This document shows, in pieces, positions 33,978 to 42,308 of a stretch of DNA of 64,000 nt (the stretch's first letter is position 1; each line of letters opens with the position of its first letter). The notes under the pieces are model-generated. The model was not told the DNA's origin, made no database searches, and was given only the letters and a program-made list of their open reading frames with translations. The position numbers were made by a program, and so were the translations under genes. This DNA is from Novosphingobium acidiphilum DSM 19966 (GTDB lineage: Bacteria; Pseudomonadota; Alphaproteobacteria; Sphingomonadales; Sphingomonadaceae). The stretch covers positions 1 through 64,000 of the forward strand of contig NZ_AUBA01000002.1 of NCBI RefSeq assembly GCF_000429005.1, in the 5' to 3' direction.

Positions 33978-35453
33978 ATGACCAGCACTGAACGCAGGGC
34001 CACGCGCGGAACCTCGCGCGCCATCATCGATATCGGCTCCAACACGGTGCGCCTTGTCATCTATGGCGGACCGGCGCGCGCACCCAACGTGTTGCACAAT
34101 GAAAAAGTGACCGCCCGGCTGGGCAAGGGCGTCGCCGAAACCGGATTGCTGGGCGAACGCGCCAGCAACGCGGTGCTGGCGGCGCTGGCGCGATATCGCG
34201 TGCTGTTGCAGCTAAAAGGCGTCGAGCGGGTCGATGTCGTGGCCACCGCTGCGGTACGCGATGCAACCAATGGCGCGGCGTTTCTCGAAAAGGTTGCCAA
34301 GCTTGGTTTTGCCCCCCGCCTGTTGAGCGGCGAGGAAGAGGCCGTAACCAGCGCCCACGGCGTGCTGGGCGCGTTTCCCGGCGCATCGGGCGTGGTGGGC
34401 GATCTTGGCGGCGGCAGCCTGGAACTGGTCGACATCGATGGCGATACCTGTCGCCACGGGGTATCGATGCCGCTGGGCACCCTGCGGCTGGCCAAAATGC
34501 GTGCCACCGGCGACCGGCTGTTTGCCCAAGCCGTGGCCAAGGCGCTGAAAAAGGCCGCCTGGGCCGCCGAACCCGGCACCACCTTGTATCTCGTCGGCGG
34601 ATCGTTGCGCGCGTTTGCCCGGTTTGCGATGGTGCAGCTGGAATGGCCGATCGACGATCCGCACGGCTTTGTACTCGACGCTGCCGAAGGTTTGCGCATC
34701 GCGCGCAATCTGGCGCGGCGCAAACCCGAAAGCTTGCGCCCATTGGCGGGCATTTCCACCGCGCGCATGAACAGCCTGCCCGATACAGCCGCGTTGCTGG
34801 CCGTGCTGATCCGGCGGCTGAAGCCGGGCAAGCTGGTGTTTTCCGCATGGGGCCTGCGCGAAGGCCTGCTTTACGAAGACATGCCTGCGGGCACGCGCGG
34901 GCAGGATCCGCTGGTTGCCGGGATGTCGGCCTTTGTCCAGGAACAGGGCATCTCGCCCCAGATCGGTGCGATGGTGGCGGGCTGGACAGTGGCGGCCGCC
35001 CCGCCGAACGGGATCGAACGGCGCGAACGGCTGCGGCTGGCGGCAACGATGCTGTGCCTGGCTTCGGCCACGGTCGAACCCAATCTGCGCGGCGACATCG
35101 CGCGTGAATGGGCCTTGCGCAAACGCTGGATCGGCGCCGCCACCGCCGAACGCGCGATCCTGGCGGTGGCCATGCTGGCCCACACCGGCCGGCTGGAGGT
35201 ACCGCCGGCACTGGCCGCACTGATCCCGGCCCATGCCCTGCGCGAGGCGCAGGCCTGGGGTCTGGCAACACGGCTGTGCCGCCGGTTCAGCACGTGTGCC
35301 CCGCAAGGCCTGTCAGGCAGCCGCCTGCTGGTCGACGGCGGGCGGCTGGTGCTCGAGGTGCAACCCACGCTCGCCCCCCTTGTCAACGATGGCGTCGAAC
35401 GCGATCTGCGCGCGTTGGCCGCACACCTGGGACTGAAGGCCCAAGTGGCCTGA
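33978..35453 (+). CDS. ppx: exopolyphosphatase (Ppx/GppA family)
   Basis: 491 residues. The ASKHA-fold phosphate loops are seen as IIDIGSNTVRLVIY at the N-terminus and VVGDLGGGSLELVDI near residue 135. A C-terminal HD-like helical domain (about 310-490) follows. It hydrolyses polyphosphate from chain ends or pppGpp. It is the second gene of the ppk1-ppx operon. Its stop lies directly against the stop of the convergent dipeptidase, with no terminator between them, so transcripts probably overlap. Confidence 0.93.
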   Translation: MTSTERRATRGTSRAIIDIGSNTVRLVIYGGPARAPNVLHNEKVTARLGKGVAETGLLGERASNAVLAALARYRVLLQLKGVERVDVVATAAVRDATNGAAFLEKVAKLGFAPRLLSGEEEAVTSAHGVLGAFPGASGVVGDLGGGSLELVDIDGDTCRHGVSMPLGTLRLAKMRATGDRLFAQAVAKALKKAAWAAEPGTTLYLVGGSLRAFARFAMVQLEWPIDDPHGFVLDAAEGLRIARNLARRKPESLRPLAGISTARMNSLPDTAALLAVLIRRLKPGKLVFSAWGLREGLLYEDMPAGTRGQDPLVAGMSAFVQEQGISPQIGAMVAGWTVAAAPPNGIERRERLRLAATMLCLASATVEPNLRGDIAREWALRKRWIGAATAERAILAVAMLAHTGRLEVPPALAALIPAHALREAQAWGLATRLCRRFSTCAPQGLSGSRLLVDGGRLVLEVQPTLAPLVNDGVERDLRALAAHLGLKAQVA

Positions 35454-36758
35454 TCAGGCAGCAGGCGGTGCTGCGGATTCCTTCGCGGCCTCGGCCTCGG
35501 CGGCGGCCAGCACGCGCAGCACATTGCCCGACCATATCCGGGCAACATCCTCGCGCGTGTAGCCTGCTTTCAACAGCGCCTCGGTGATCTTGGGCAGGCT
35601 GGCGACGTCTTCCAGCCCTGCCACCCCGCCGCCGCCATCCCAATCGGCGCCGATGCCGACATGATCGACGCCCGCGACCTTGATCGCATGCAGCAGGTTG
35701 GCCATGACATCGGCAAATGTGGGGCCATCGACAATCGGGTAGGCTTTGTCGATGGCGCGCCGTTCGGCCAGGTAGCTGGCGCGCTCGGCGGCGGCCAGCG
35801 TGCGGCTTTCGGGGTATTTTTCGGCCAGTGCGTGCAACGCGGCGGTGCGCAGGGCTTCGGCTTTTTCGGCCTTTACATAGACAGTGTTGATCTGGATCAC
35901 CCCGCCTTGCGCGGACAACGCGCGCAGGTGGTCATCGTCGATATTGCGTGGATGGTCATAGACCGCGCGCGTTCCCGAATGGCTGAGGATGATCGGCGCC
36001 TTTGACAGCGTGATCGCATCCTCCAGCGCCTTGTCCGAACTGTGCGACAGGTCGGGCACCACGCCCAGCCGGTTCATTTCCGCCAGCAAGGCCTTGCCCG
36101 CCGGGCTCAGCCCGCCCCACTGTTCCTTGTCGGTGGAACTGTCGGCAAACTGGTTGTTGCGGAAATGGGCAAAGCCGCAGATCCGCACGCCCATGCGATA
36201 GAATGTGTCGAGCAATGTCACATCATCGCCCAGCGGCCAGGCGTTTTCGATCGACAGATAGACCACGATCCGGCCGCTGGCCGCGATCTTTGCGGCGTCG
36301 GCGGCCTTGTCGGCCAGGGCAAAGGTCTGCGGGTGCGCGGCGACCATTTCATGGATTTCGATCCCGCGCGCCACCGCAAAATCGCGCGCGGCGCGCGTGG
36401 CTGCCGGGGTCAGCGGCCCTTGCGGGGTATAGATTGCCCAGAACCCGCCATCGAGGTGCCCCTCTTTCATGCGCGGCACATCAACCGTGCTGAAATCGCG
36501 CCGGGCATCGTGCCGGTCCATGATCGACCACCCGGGCATTCCCAGCATCGCCGGGGTATCAAGGTGGGTATCAAGCGTCAGCACTGCCTTGTGCACGCGC
36601 ATCGCCTCGGGCGTGACCAGCGGCGCGGGCTGCGCCCGCGGCTTTGCCGCCGGACGCGCCAGCGCCGGCTGTGCCACCAGACCAAGCGCCGCACCTGTCG
36701 CCAGGGCCAGGCGCATAACGATCCGGAAACGGGTTGCATCGGGTGTCAAACGGGGCAT
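35454..36758 (-). CDS. exported membrane dipeptidase (peptidase family M19)
   Basis: 434 residues. A Sec signal (ALATGAALGLVAQPALA) precedes the renal-dipeptidase barrel. Zinc and active-site residues are present: HLD in LDTHLDTP, Glu in YLSIENAWP, His in DLSHSSD and SHSGTRAV, and Asp in GIGADWDGG. It cleaves dipeptides, possibly including D-residues from peptidoglycan, in the periplasm. GGAG lies five bases before the ATG at 36758. It is a single gene convergent with ppx. Confidence 0.93.
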   Translation of the reverse strand: MPRLTPDATRFRIVMRLALATGAALGLVAQPALARPAAKPRAQPAPLVTPEAMRVHKAVLTLDTHLDTPAMLGMPGWSIMDRHDARRDFSTVDVPRMKEGHLDGGFWAIYTPQGPLTPAATRAARDFAVARGIEIHEMVAAHPQTFALADKAADAAKIAASGRIVVYLSIENAWPLGDDVTLLDTFYRMGVRICGFAHFRNNQFADSSTDKEQWGGLSPAGKALLAEMNRLGVVPDLSHSSDKALEDAITLSKAPIILSHSGTRAVYDHPRNIDDDHLRALSAQGGVIQINTVYVKAEKAEALRTAALHALAEKYPESRTLAAAERASYLAERRAIDKAYPIVDGPTFADVMANLLHAIKVAGVDHVGIGADWDGGGGVAGLEDVASLPKITEALLKAGYTREDVARIWSGNVLRVLAAAEAEAAKESAAPPAA

Positions 36759-36932
36759 ACGATCTCCATGTGCAGCACAAGCCTTTCATCGGGGCGGGCT
36801 GTCGTCAAATCCTATCTTGTCCGGCGTGCGGGCCGGCGGCCTGAAAATGCGGCGGGTCCTAACGGACGGGTAAGGATTTCAGGTTAGTCTTCGGCAACAG
36901 ATTGGTCCGGAACCAAGCCCACAGGCGTCATC

Positions 36933-37250
36933 ATGACTGCAACCGAACATCGTCCCACGCGCGCATTGCTGCCTCGTCGCTCTGAACGGCGCGGGATCAG
37001 CGCAAAAGTGCAATATCGACGGTCGACGGTCAGGATGGCCGGGGTCACGCTCGATCTGTCGTGCCATGGCGTGCGGCTGGCGGCGATGGAGCGGTTGCGC
37101 ATCGGCGAAGTGCTGTGGATCACCCTGCCCGGTCTGCCGCCGCGTCGCGCCACGGTCAAATGGGCCGACCGGTTCGATATCGGCTGCGAATTCGACGACG
37201 CGCTGCACCCGGCAGTGTTCGATCGCATCATGATGAGCGACCCGTCCTGA
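36933..37250 (+). CDS. PilZ-domain cyclic-di-GMP receptor protein
   Basis: 105 residues, a stand-alone PilZ domain. The c-di-GMP-binding features are the arginine cluster LLPRRSERRG and the DLSCHGVRL (DxSxxG) loop, followed by the strand VKWADRFDIGCEFDD. It probably relays c-di-GMP levels to a partner. A second PilZ protein (49917) and an HD-GYP protein (39194) in this window fit a local second-messenger theme, although they are not in one operon. Confidence 0.85.
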   Translation: MTATEHRPTRALLPRRSERRGISAKVQYRRSTVRMAGVTLDLSCHGVRLAAMERLRIGEVLWITLPGLPPRRATVKWADRFDIGCEFDDALHPAVFDRIMMSDPS

Positions 37251-37285
37251 CTTCCCAAATCCGCGCGCATGTGTAGATGGGGCGC

Positions 37286-38911
37286 ATGTTGCGCCTGACC
37301 GACCTCAAGCTGCCGCTCGATCATACACCCGACGATCTCGAAGCTGCGATCTGCGCGCGCCTCGGCATGGAACGGGGTGCGTTGCTGCGCCATGCCGTTG
37401 CCAAACGCGGCAACGATGCACGGCGCAAATCGGCGATCCATCTGGTCTATGCCGTCGACGTTGCCGTGCAGGACGAGGCACACGTGCTGGCGCGCCATGC
37501 CGGCGACAAGGACGTGCGTCCCAGCCCCGACACCGCCTATCGCTTTCCGGTCATGGCACCGGCCGACTGGAACGGCCCGCGCCCGGTGGTGATCGGCGCC
37601 GGGCCCTGCGGATTGATGGCGGCGCTGATCCTGGCGCAGATGGGGCTGAAGCCGATCATCATCGAACGCGGCAAGGCGGTGCGCGAACGCACCAAGGACA
37701 CCTGGGCGCTGTGGCGCCGATCGGTGCTGACGCCCGAATCCAACGTGCAGTTTGGCGAAGGCGGTGCGGGCACCTTTTCCGACGGCAAACTCTACAGCCG
37801 GATCAAGGACCCGCGCCACCTGGGGCGCAAAGTGCTGGTCGAATTCGTCAAGGCCGGTGCGCCCGACGATATTCTGACCGAGGCGCATCCGCATATCGGC
37901 ACATTCCGGCTGGTCACCATGGTCATGAGCATGCGCGACACGATCGAGGCGCTGGGCGGCGAATACCGCTTTGAAACCCGGGTCGACGATTTCGAGATCG
38001 CAACCGATGCAGCAGGCGAACGCCGGATCTGTGCGCTGCATCTGTCAGACGGGACGGTCCTGCCCGCCACGCACGTGATTGTGGCGGTCGGCCATTCGGC
38101 GCGCGACACGTTTCAGGTACTGCACGACCGGGGCGTGCATGCCGAGGCCAAGCCTTTTGCCATCGGCGTGCGCATCGAACATCCGCAAGGCTGGATCGAC
38201 CGCGCGCGCTATGGCAACTTTGCCGGCAACAGCGTGCTGGGCCCGGCCGCCTATGCCGCATCGCACCAGGCGCGCAACGGACGCACCGTCTACAGCTTCT
38301 GCATGTGCCCGGGCGGGCGCGTGGTGGCCGCCACCAGCGAAGAGGGCCGCGTCGTGACCAACGGCATGAGCCAGTATTCACGCGCGGAATTCAATGCCAA
38401 TTCCGGGCTGGTGGTCGATATCGATCCGACCCGCGACTATCCCGGCGGGCCACTCGCGGGCATCGCGTTTCAGCGCAAATGGGAAAGCCTGGCGTTTACC
38501 GCCGGGGGCAGTGATTATCACGCACCGGGCCAAAAGGTCGGCGATCTGGTTGCAGGTCGGGCGTCTTCGGGCGAATTCGGCACCGTGGTGCCCAGTTACC
38601 AGCCGGGCGTACGGCTGACCGACCTGGGCCGATGCCTGCCCGATTACGTGATCGACGCCATTCGCGAGGCACTGCCGGTGTTTGGCCGCCAGATCCCGGG
38701 ATATGACCATCCCGACGTGATCATGACCGGGGTCGAAACGCGCACGTCATCGCCCGTGCGGTTTCGCCGCGGCACCGACCTGCAAAGCGTGAACACGCGC
38801 GGCCTGTATCCGGCAGGTGAAGGCGCCGGTTATGCAGGCGGCATCCTGTCGGCCGCGGTCGACGGTATCAAAGTGGCCGAGGCGCTGGCCCAGGAACTGC
38901 TCAAAGCCTGA
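37286..38911 (+). CDS. FAD-dependent dehydrogenase of the COG2509 family
   Basis: 541 residues. An N-terminal domain (about 1-95) precedes FAD-binding VVIGAGPCGLMAALILAQMG. The family-specific NVQFGEGGAGTFSDGKLYSRI and FCMCPGGRVVAATSEEG follow, ending with LYPAGEGAGYAGGILSAAVDG. These uncharacterised flavoproteins are widespread, and the oxidation substrate is not known. An ATG at 37277 would add three residues. The gene is followed by 282 bases without a protein gene but with a strong terminator. Confidence 0.85.
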   Translation: MLRLTDLKLPLDHTPDDLEAAICARLGMERGALLRHAVAKRGNDARRKSAIHLVYAVDVAVQDEAHVLARHAGDKDVRPSPDTAYRFPVMAPADWNGPRPVVIGAGPCGLMAALILAQMGLKPIIIERGKAVRERTKDTWALWRRSVLTPESNVQFGEGGAGTFSDGKLYSRIKDPRHLGRKVLVEFVKAGAPDDILTEAHPHIGTFRLVTMVMSMRDTIEALGGEYRFETRVDDFEIATDAAGERRICALHLSDGTVLPATHVIVAVGHSARDTFQVLHDRGVHAEAKPFAIGVRIEHPQGWIDRARYGNFAGNSVLGPAAYAASHQARNGRTVYSFCMCPGGRVVAATSEEGRVVTNGMSQYSRAEFNANSGLVVDIDPTRDYPGGPLAGIAFQRKWESLAFTAGGSDYHAPGQKVGDLVAGRASSGEFGTVVPSYQPGVRLTDLGRCLPDYVIDAIREALPVFGRQIPGYDHPDVIMTGVETRTSSPVRFRRGTDLQSVNTRGLYPAGEGAGYAGGILSAAVDGIKVAEALAQELLKA

Positions 38912-39084
38912 ACGCGGCGCGAAAAATTTGCACCGGATTGGTGGTGATCACGTCTTACCCACAAGGGCAAACCATCGATCACACGGCGTCAGCCATGCCG
39001 TGAAATCAAGGTGATAGCGCGTACTACCTGCGGCAATTCAGGGGTGTTGCTTTTTTTGCAATGGCCGCGAGCGCTTTTCGCACT

Positions 39085-39179
39085 TGCACAATAAACCATC
39101 CTGGACCATCCCGGTCGGGCCTTTCAGGCATCCTCTCCCAAAACTTTCACGCCGACCGGGCAACCGGTCGGCTTTTTTT
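39085..39179 (+). ncRNA. candidate small RNA upstream of a strong terminator
   Basis: The 282-base gap after the COG2509 gene ends in a strong plus-strand terminator about 240 bases downstream of that gene. No coding frame looks real between them. Before the hairpin is CATCCTCTCCCAAAA, an anti-Shine-Dalgarno-like CCUCUCCC stretch of the kind exposed in loops of alphaproteobacterial trans-acting sRNAs, and a pair of ACCATCC repeats. The 5' end is a guess based on an ACAATA box at 39088, and no good -35 element is visible. Confidence 0.4.
39151..39179 (+). terminator. strong intrinsic terminator
   Basis: The 9-bp perfect stem GCCGACCGG / CCGGTCGGC with a GCAA tetraloop is followed at once by seven T residues (39173-39179). 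On the minus strand the flank is only weakly T-rich, so it acts mainly rightward, either on a small RNA or on a long 3' untranslated region. Confidence 0.9.
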
Positions 39180-39193
39180 GGCCGATGCGTGTT

Positions 39194-40435
39194 TTACCGT
39201 GCCGAGGCACGAACAGCGCCCGCCATGATCTCGGCGCGCAAGTCCGCAAACGGTTGCCCGTTCAGACCCGGCGGATCGGCGATACCGACGATCGCGTCTT
39301 CACCGTAACACTGTCCCAACGCCAGCGTCGTTGGTCGCAACGCAACCATCCCGCCCGGCCCCAGCGCAGCAAAGATGCGCACCACCGGCAATGCGGTGTC
39401 TGCGTCATCCTGATCGACCACCATTGCCACGCGTCCGCTGCGCAACCGTACGACCGAGCCGATCGGATAGATGCCGACCGCTTCGACCAACCGATCGACA
39501 ATGGCCGCGTCATAGCCTGCCTCTTTTGCCCGGATCGCGTCGAGCGCATGCGCCGGATCGAGCGGACCGGCGGCCAGGCCACCCGACACCATCTGGTCGA
39601 AATCGTCGCACACCGCCGCCATCCGCGCCAGGGTGCCGATCGCATCGCCCGACAGCCCTTGCGGATAACCCGTCCCGTCAAGACGTTCATGATGTTGCAG
39701 ACAGCCAGTCAGCACCGCCCGAGGAATATCGCCTGCCGCGCGCAATTGCGTCATCGCCAGCAAGACGTGGCCCTGTGCCACATCCTCGGGCAGATTGCGG
39801 TAATCGGCCACACCCGTTTCGGCCGAAATCTGCGCCAGCGCGGTGTCCATCAGCAGGCCGACCATGCCCGCCGCGCGCGCCTCGTCAGGCGGCAGGCCCA
39901 TGCGTCGCGCCAATGCCACCATCAGTGCCGAAACCGCCAGCGCGTGGCGATAAAGATGCACCTGATCGCTTTGGCAACGCAGCAACCCGCCAAAAGCATA
40001 GATATTGCGCTGCACCGAGGCATAGATGTCATCGACCACCGGGGCGATATCGCTCGCGGCGATCTGCTTGCCCAGCCGCGTTTCGAGAAACAGGCGATTG
40101 ATGGCCTTGCCGGCGGCACGCGCCAGGCGTTCGGCACGCGCGATTTCGGGCGAAAGTGCGTCTGCGCGTCGCCCGGCAGGGGCCAGACCGGCTGGCCCGG
40201 GGCGCGCGGATGGCGATACGGTGCGCGCGGGCTCGGTTATCGGCTGAGCGACATCGCACCCCTTGCCGGCGTCGATCAGCACCCATTGCACCGCGCTGTT
40301 GCGCAGCGCGCGCAGGCGCGCGGGGTCATCAAGCACAAAGCGCGCCTTCCAGAACGGATGGCGAAACCAGTTGCCCTCAAGCCGCTGGATAAACATGCCA
40401 AGCTTTACCTGATCGGTGCGGATTCGCTTCAACAT
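39194..40435 (-). CDS. DUF3391 / HD-GYP domain protein with a degenerate HD motif
   Basis: 413 residues. The N-terminal DUF3391 (KRIRTDQVKLGMFIQRL) is followed by an HD-GYP domain from about residue 155. The GYP signature HHERLDGTGYP is intact, as are the first His (YRHAL) and the later D in CDDFDQM. The HD pair is changed, however: GLLMDTAL replaces the usual LLHDIGK, losing a metal-ligand His and the conserved Lys. c-di-GMP hydrolysis may thus be impaired and the protein may act as a sensor. I begin at MLKRIRTDQ (40435), where the family starts. Confidence 0.85.
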   Translation of the reverse strand: MLKRIRTDQVKLGMFIQRLEGNWFRHPFWKARFVLDDPARLRALRNSAVQWVLIDAGKGCDVAQPITEPARTVSPSARPGPAGLAPAGRRADALSPEIARAERLARAAGKAINRLFLETRLGKQIAASDIAPVVDDIYASVQRNIYAFGGLLRCQSDQVHLYRHALAVSALMVALARRMGLPPDEARAAGMVGLLMDTALAQISAETGVADYRNLPEDVAQGHVLLAMTQLRAAGDIPRAVLTGCLQHHERLDGTGYPQGLSGDAIGTLARMAAVCDDFDQMVSGGLAAGPLDPAHALDAIRAKEAGYDAAIVDRLVEAVGIYPIGSVVRLRSGRVAMVVDQDDADTALPVVRIFAALGPGGMVALRPTTLALGQCYGEDAIVGIADPPGLNGQPFADLRAEIMAGAVRASAR

Positions 40436-40537
40436 GTCGCCGTATGCCGTTGGAGCGCAAAGGTTTGGCCGTCCATCGCTCAACAACCGGGTACCGGAAT
40501 GCTCCGGTCCTGTCCGTAATGCCGGACAACCCGGCAT

Positions 40538-41281
40538 TTACCCTTCGTGCAGCGCGGCATCGCGCGCCAGGTCGCGCAGCGCCTGCCCCAGCGCGTCGAT
40601 CTCGGCATCGCTGCGCGCGCCGGCAAAGACCGATGCAGACAGACACAGCCGCGGCCGACCGGTGCCGGGCACGAGTGTCCCGATCGAAACAATCCCGGGA
40701 AAGGCATAGCCGTCGTCGATGCCAACCCCGGTCTGCCGGGCACGCGCCACTTGTTCGGCCCAGGCGGCAAAAGCCAGCGGTCGGCGCCAGCGCAAGCGGG
40801 CAAAGCGCCGTTCCATATCGACCTGGTCGGCCGCCTCGGCGGCAATCAGCGCACGGCCGATCGATCCGGCACCGAACGGCTGGCGCTGGCCAATAACCAT
40901 GTGGATGCGCGTCGCTGCTTCGCTTTCGCCAAGCGCCACCAGTGCCAGACGGTCCCCGCCCAATTGCTGCCACAACCCGCATGCGGTGTCATGCGTCCTG
41001 GCAAACCGGGTTAGCAACGGGTGGGCCCGCGCGATCAGCCGCGCCATGCGGGCCCCGGCCAACAGATCGGCCCCCTGCCACGCCGACGCCAGGCGATAGA
41101 CAGCAGCGCCCGCGGCGCGTTCCACCGCGCCTTCGGCCACCAGCGTGCGCAACAGATTGAGCCCGCTTGACGGGCTTGATCCGGTTGCCCGGCAGACCTG
41201 CGACAGCGTCATCGGCCCCTCGCACGCCAGCAGGCGCAAGATCGCAAAGGCCTGCGAAACGGAACGGACCGGACCTGTCAT
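40538..41281 (-). CDS. IclR-family transcriptional regulator
   Basis: 247 residues. The N-terminal winged helix (VSQAFAILRLLACEGPMTLSQVCRATG) is followed by the IclR effector domain with RIHMVIGQRQPFGAGSIGRALIAA and the C-terminal TGVGIDDGYAFPGIVSIG. IclR proteins sense small acids or CoA-pathway intermediates. The gene diverges from the six-gene acyl-CoA operon across 104 bases that contain a near-palindromic AT-rich site, so it very probably controls that operon. Confidence 0.9.
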   Translation of the reverse strand: MTGPVRSVSQAFAILRLLACEGPMTLSQVCRATGSSPSSGLNLLRTLVAEGAVERAAGAAVYRLASAWQGADLLAGARMARLIARAHPLLTRFARTHDTACGLWQQLGGDRLALVALGESEAATRIHMVIGQRQPFGAGSIGRALIAAEAADQVDMERRFARLRWRRPLAFAAWAEQVARARQTGVGIDDGYAFPGIVSIGTLVPGTGRPRLCLSASVFAGARSDAEIDALGQALRDLARDAALHEG

Positions 41282-41293
41282 GGCACTGCTTGT

Positions 41294-41313
41294 ATTTTCA
41301 TATATCTGAATAT
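41294..41313. promoter_or_regulatory. near-palindromic operator between iclR-type gene and acyl-CoA operon
   Basis: ATTTTCATATATCTGAATAT matches its own reverse complement at 16 of 20 positions, with core TTCA-N6-TGAA. It lies in a short AT-rich island between the two divergent start codons and is the best candidate IclR-binding site. Confidence 0.5.
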
Positions 41314-41385
41314 CAATTCCCGATGTTGAAAAGAACCCGGCCCGCCGATAGGCCGGTTGCCACGCGGACAAAGGACAGGATTCGG

Positions 41386-42303
41386 ATGGCGGGCATACTG
41401 GACGGCAAAGTGGTCGCGATCACGGGCGCCGGGCGTGGCATTGGCCGCGAAATCGCCCTGCTGTGCGCGCGGGAAGGCGCCGCGGTGGTGGTCAACGATC
41501 CCGGCGTGGCCCAGGGCGGCGATGGCGGCGATACCGGCCCTGCAGACACCACGGTGGCCGACATCCGCGCCGCAGGTGGCCGCGCCCACGCTAATCTGGC
41601 GAGCGTAGCCGATCCGCTGGGCGCTGCCAGCATTGTCGAGGATGCGGTGGCGCGGTTCGGCCGGATCGACGCGGTGGTCAACAATGCGGGCATCCTGCGC
41701 GATACGATCTGGCACAAGATGAGCCATGCCGACTGGCAGGCGGTGATCGATGTCAATCTGACCGGCCCATTCAACGTGTCAAAGGCGGCAACACCCTATT
41801 TCCGCGAACAGGGGTCAGGCAGCTTTGTTCATTTCACCTCGACCAGCGGGCTGATCGGCAATATCGGGCAGGCCAATTATTCGGCGGCAAAGCTTGGCCT
41901 GGTCGGGCTGTCGCAATCGATCGCGCTTGATATGGCGCGGTTTGGCGTGCGTTCGAACTGCATCGCGCCCTTTGCGTGGAGCCGGATGACCGCCTCGATC
42001 CCCGCCGAAACCCCCGAACAGAAGCTGCGCGTCGAACGCATGCAGGCGATGAGCGCGGACAAGATCGCGCCCCTGGTTGCGTTTCTTGCGTCCGACCGGG
42101 CCCAAGACGTCAACAACCAGATCTTTGCCGTTCGCCGCAACGAGATCGTGCTGTTTGGCAAACCGCGCCCGGTGCGTTCGATGGCGCGCGGAGATGGGTG
42201 GACAGCCCAGTCGATTGCCGATGACCTGATCCCCGCATTCCGCGCCGATTTTGCCCGCGCCGACGAAGTTTCGGCGCATGTGTTCCCCTACGATCCGATT
42301 TGA
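41386..42303 (+). CDS. short-chain dehydrogenase (3-hydroxyacyl-CoA dehydrogenase type)
   Basis: 305 residues, a classical SDR: cofactor motif VVAITGAGRGIGREIA, NNAGIL, and the catalytic Ser (TSTSG), Tyr and Lys (NYSAAK). It resembles the dehydrogenase part of multifunctional enzyme type 2, including the VVVNDPGVAQGGDGGDTG loop, which points to 3-hydroxyacyl-CoA oxidation. The ATG at 41386 follows AAGGACAGG. It is the first gene of the operon SDR / acyl-CoA dehydrogenase / CoA-transferase / thiolase / Mcd-like / MaoC-like. Confidence 0.88.
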   Translation: MAGILDGKVVAITGAGRGIGREIALLCAREGAAVVVNDPGVAQGGDGGDTGPADTTVADIRAAGGRAHANLASVADPLGAASIVEDAVARFGRIDAVVNNAGILRDTIWHKMSHADWQAVIDVNLTGPFNVSKAATPYFREQGSGSFVHFTSTSGLIGNIGQANYSAAKLGLVGLSQSIALDMARFGVRSNCIAPFAWSRMTASIPAETPEQKLRVERMQAMSADKIAPLVAFLASDRAQDVNNQIFAVRRNEIVLFGKPRPVRSMARGDGWTAQSIADDLIPAFRADFARADEVSAHVFPYDPI

Positions 42304-42308
42304 AGGTC

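Noticed and set aside
40518..40538. Hairpin AATGCCGG / CCGGCATT at the end of the IclR gene as a terminator
   Set aside because: The stem is perfect, but no T-run follows on the minus strand and it overlaps the stop codon.
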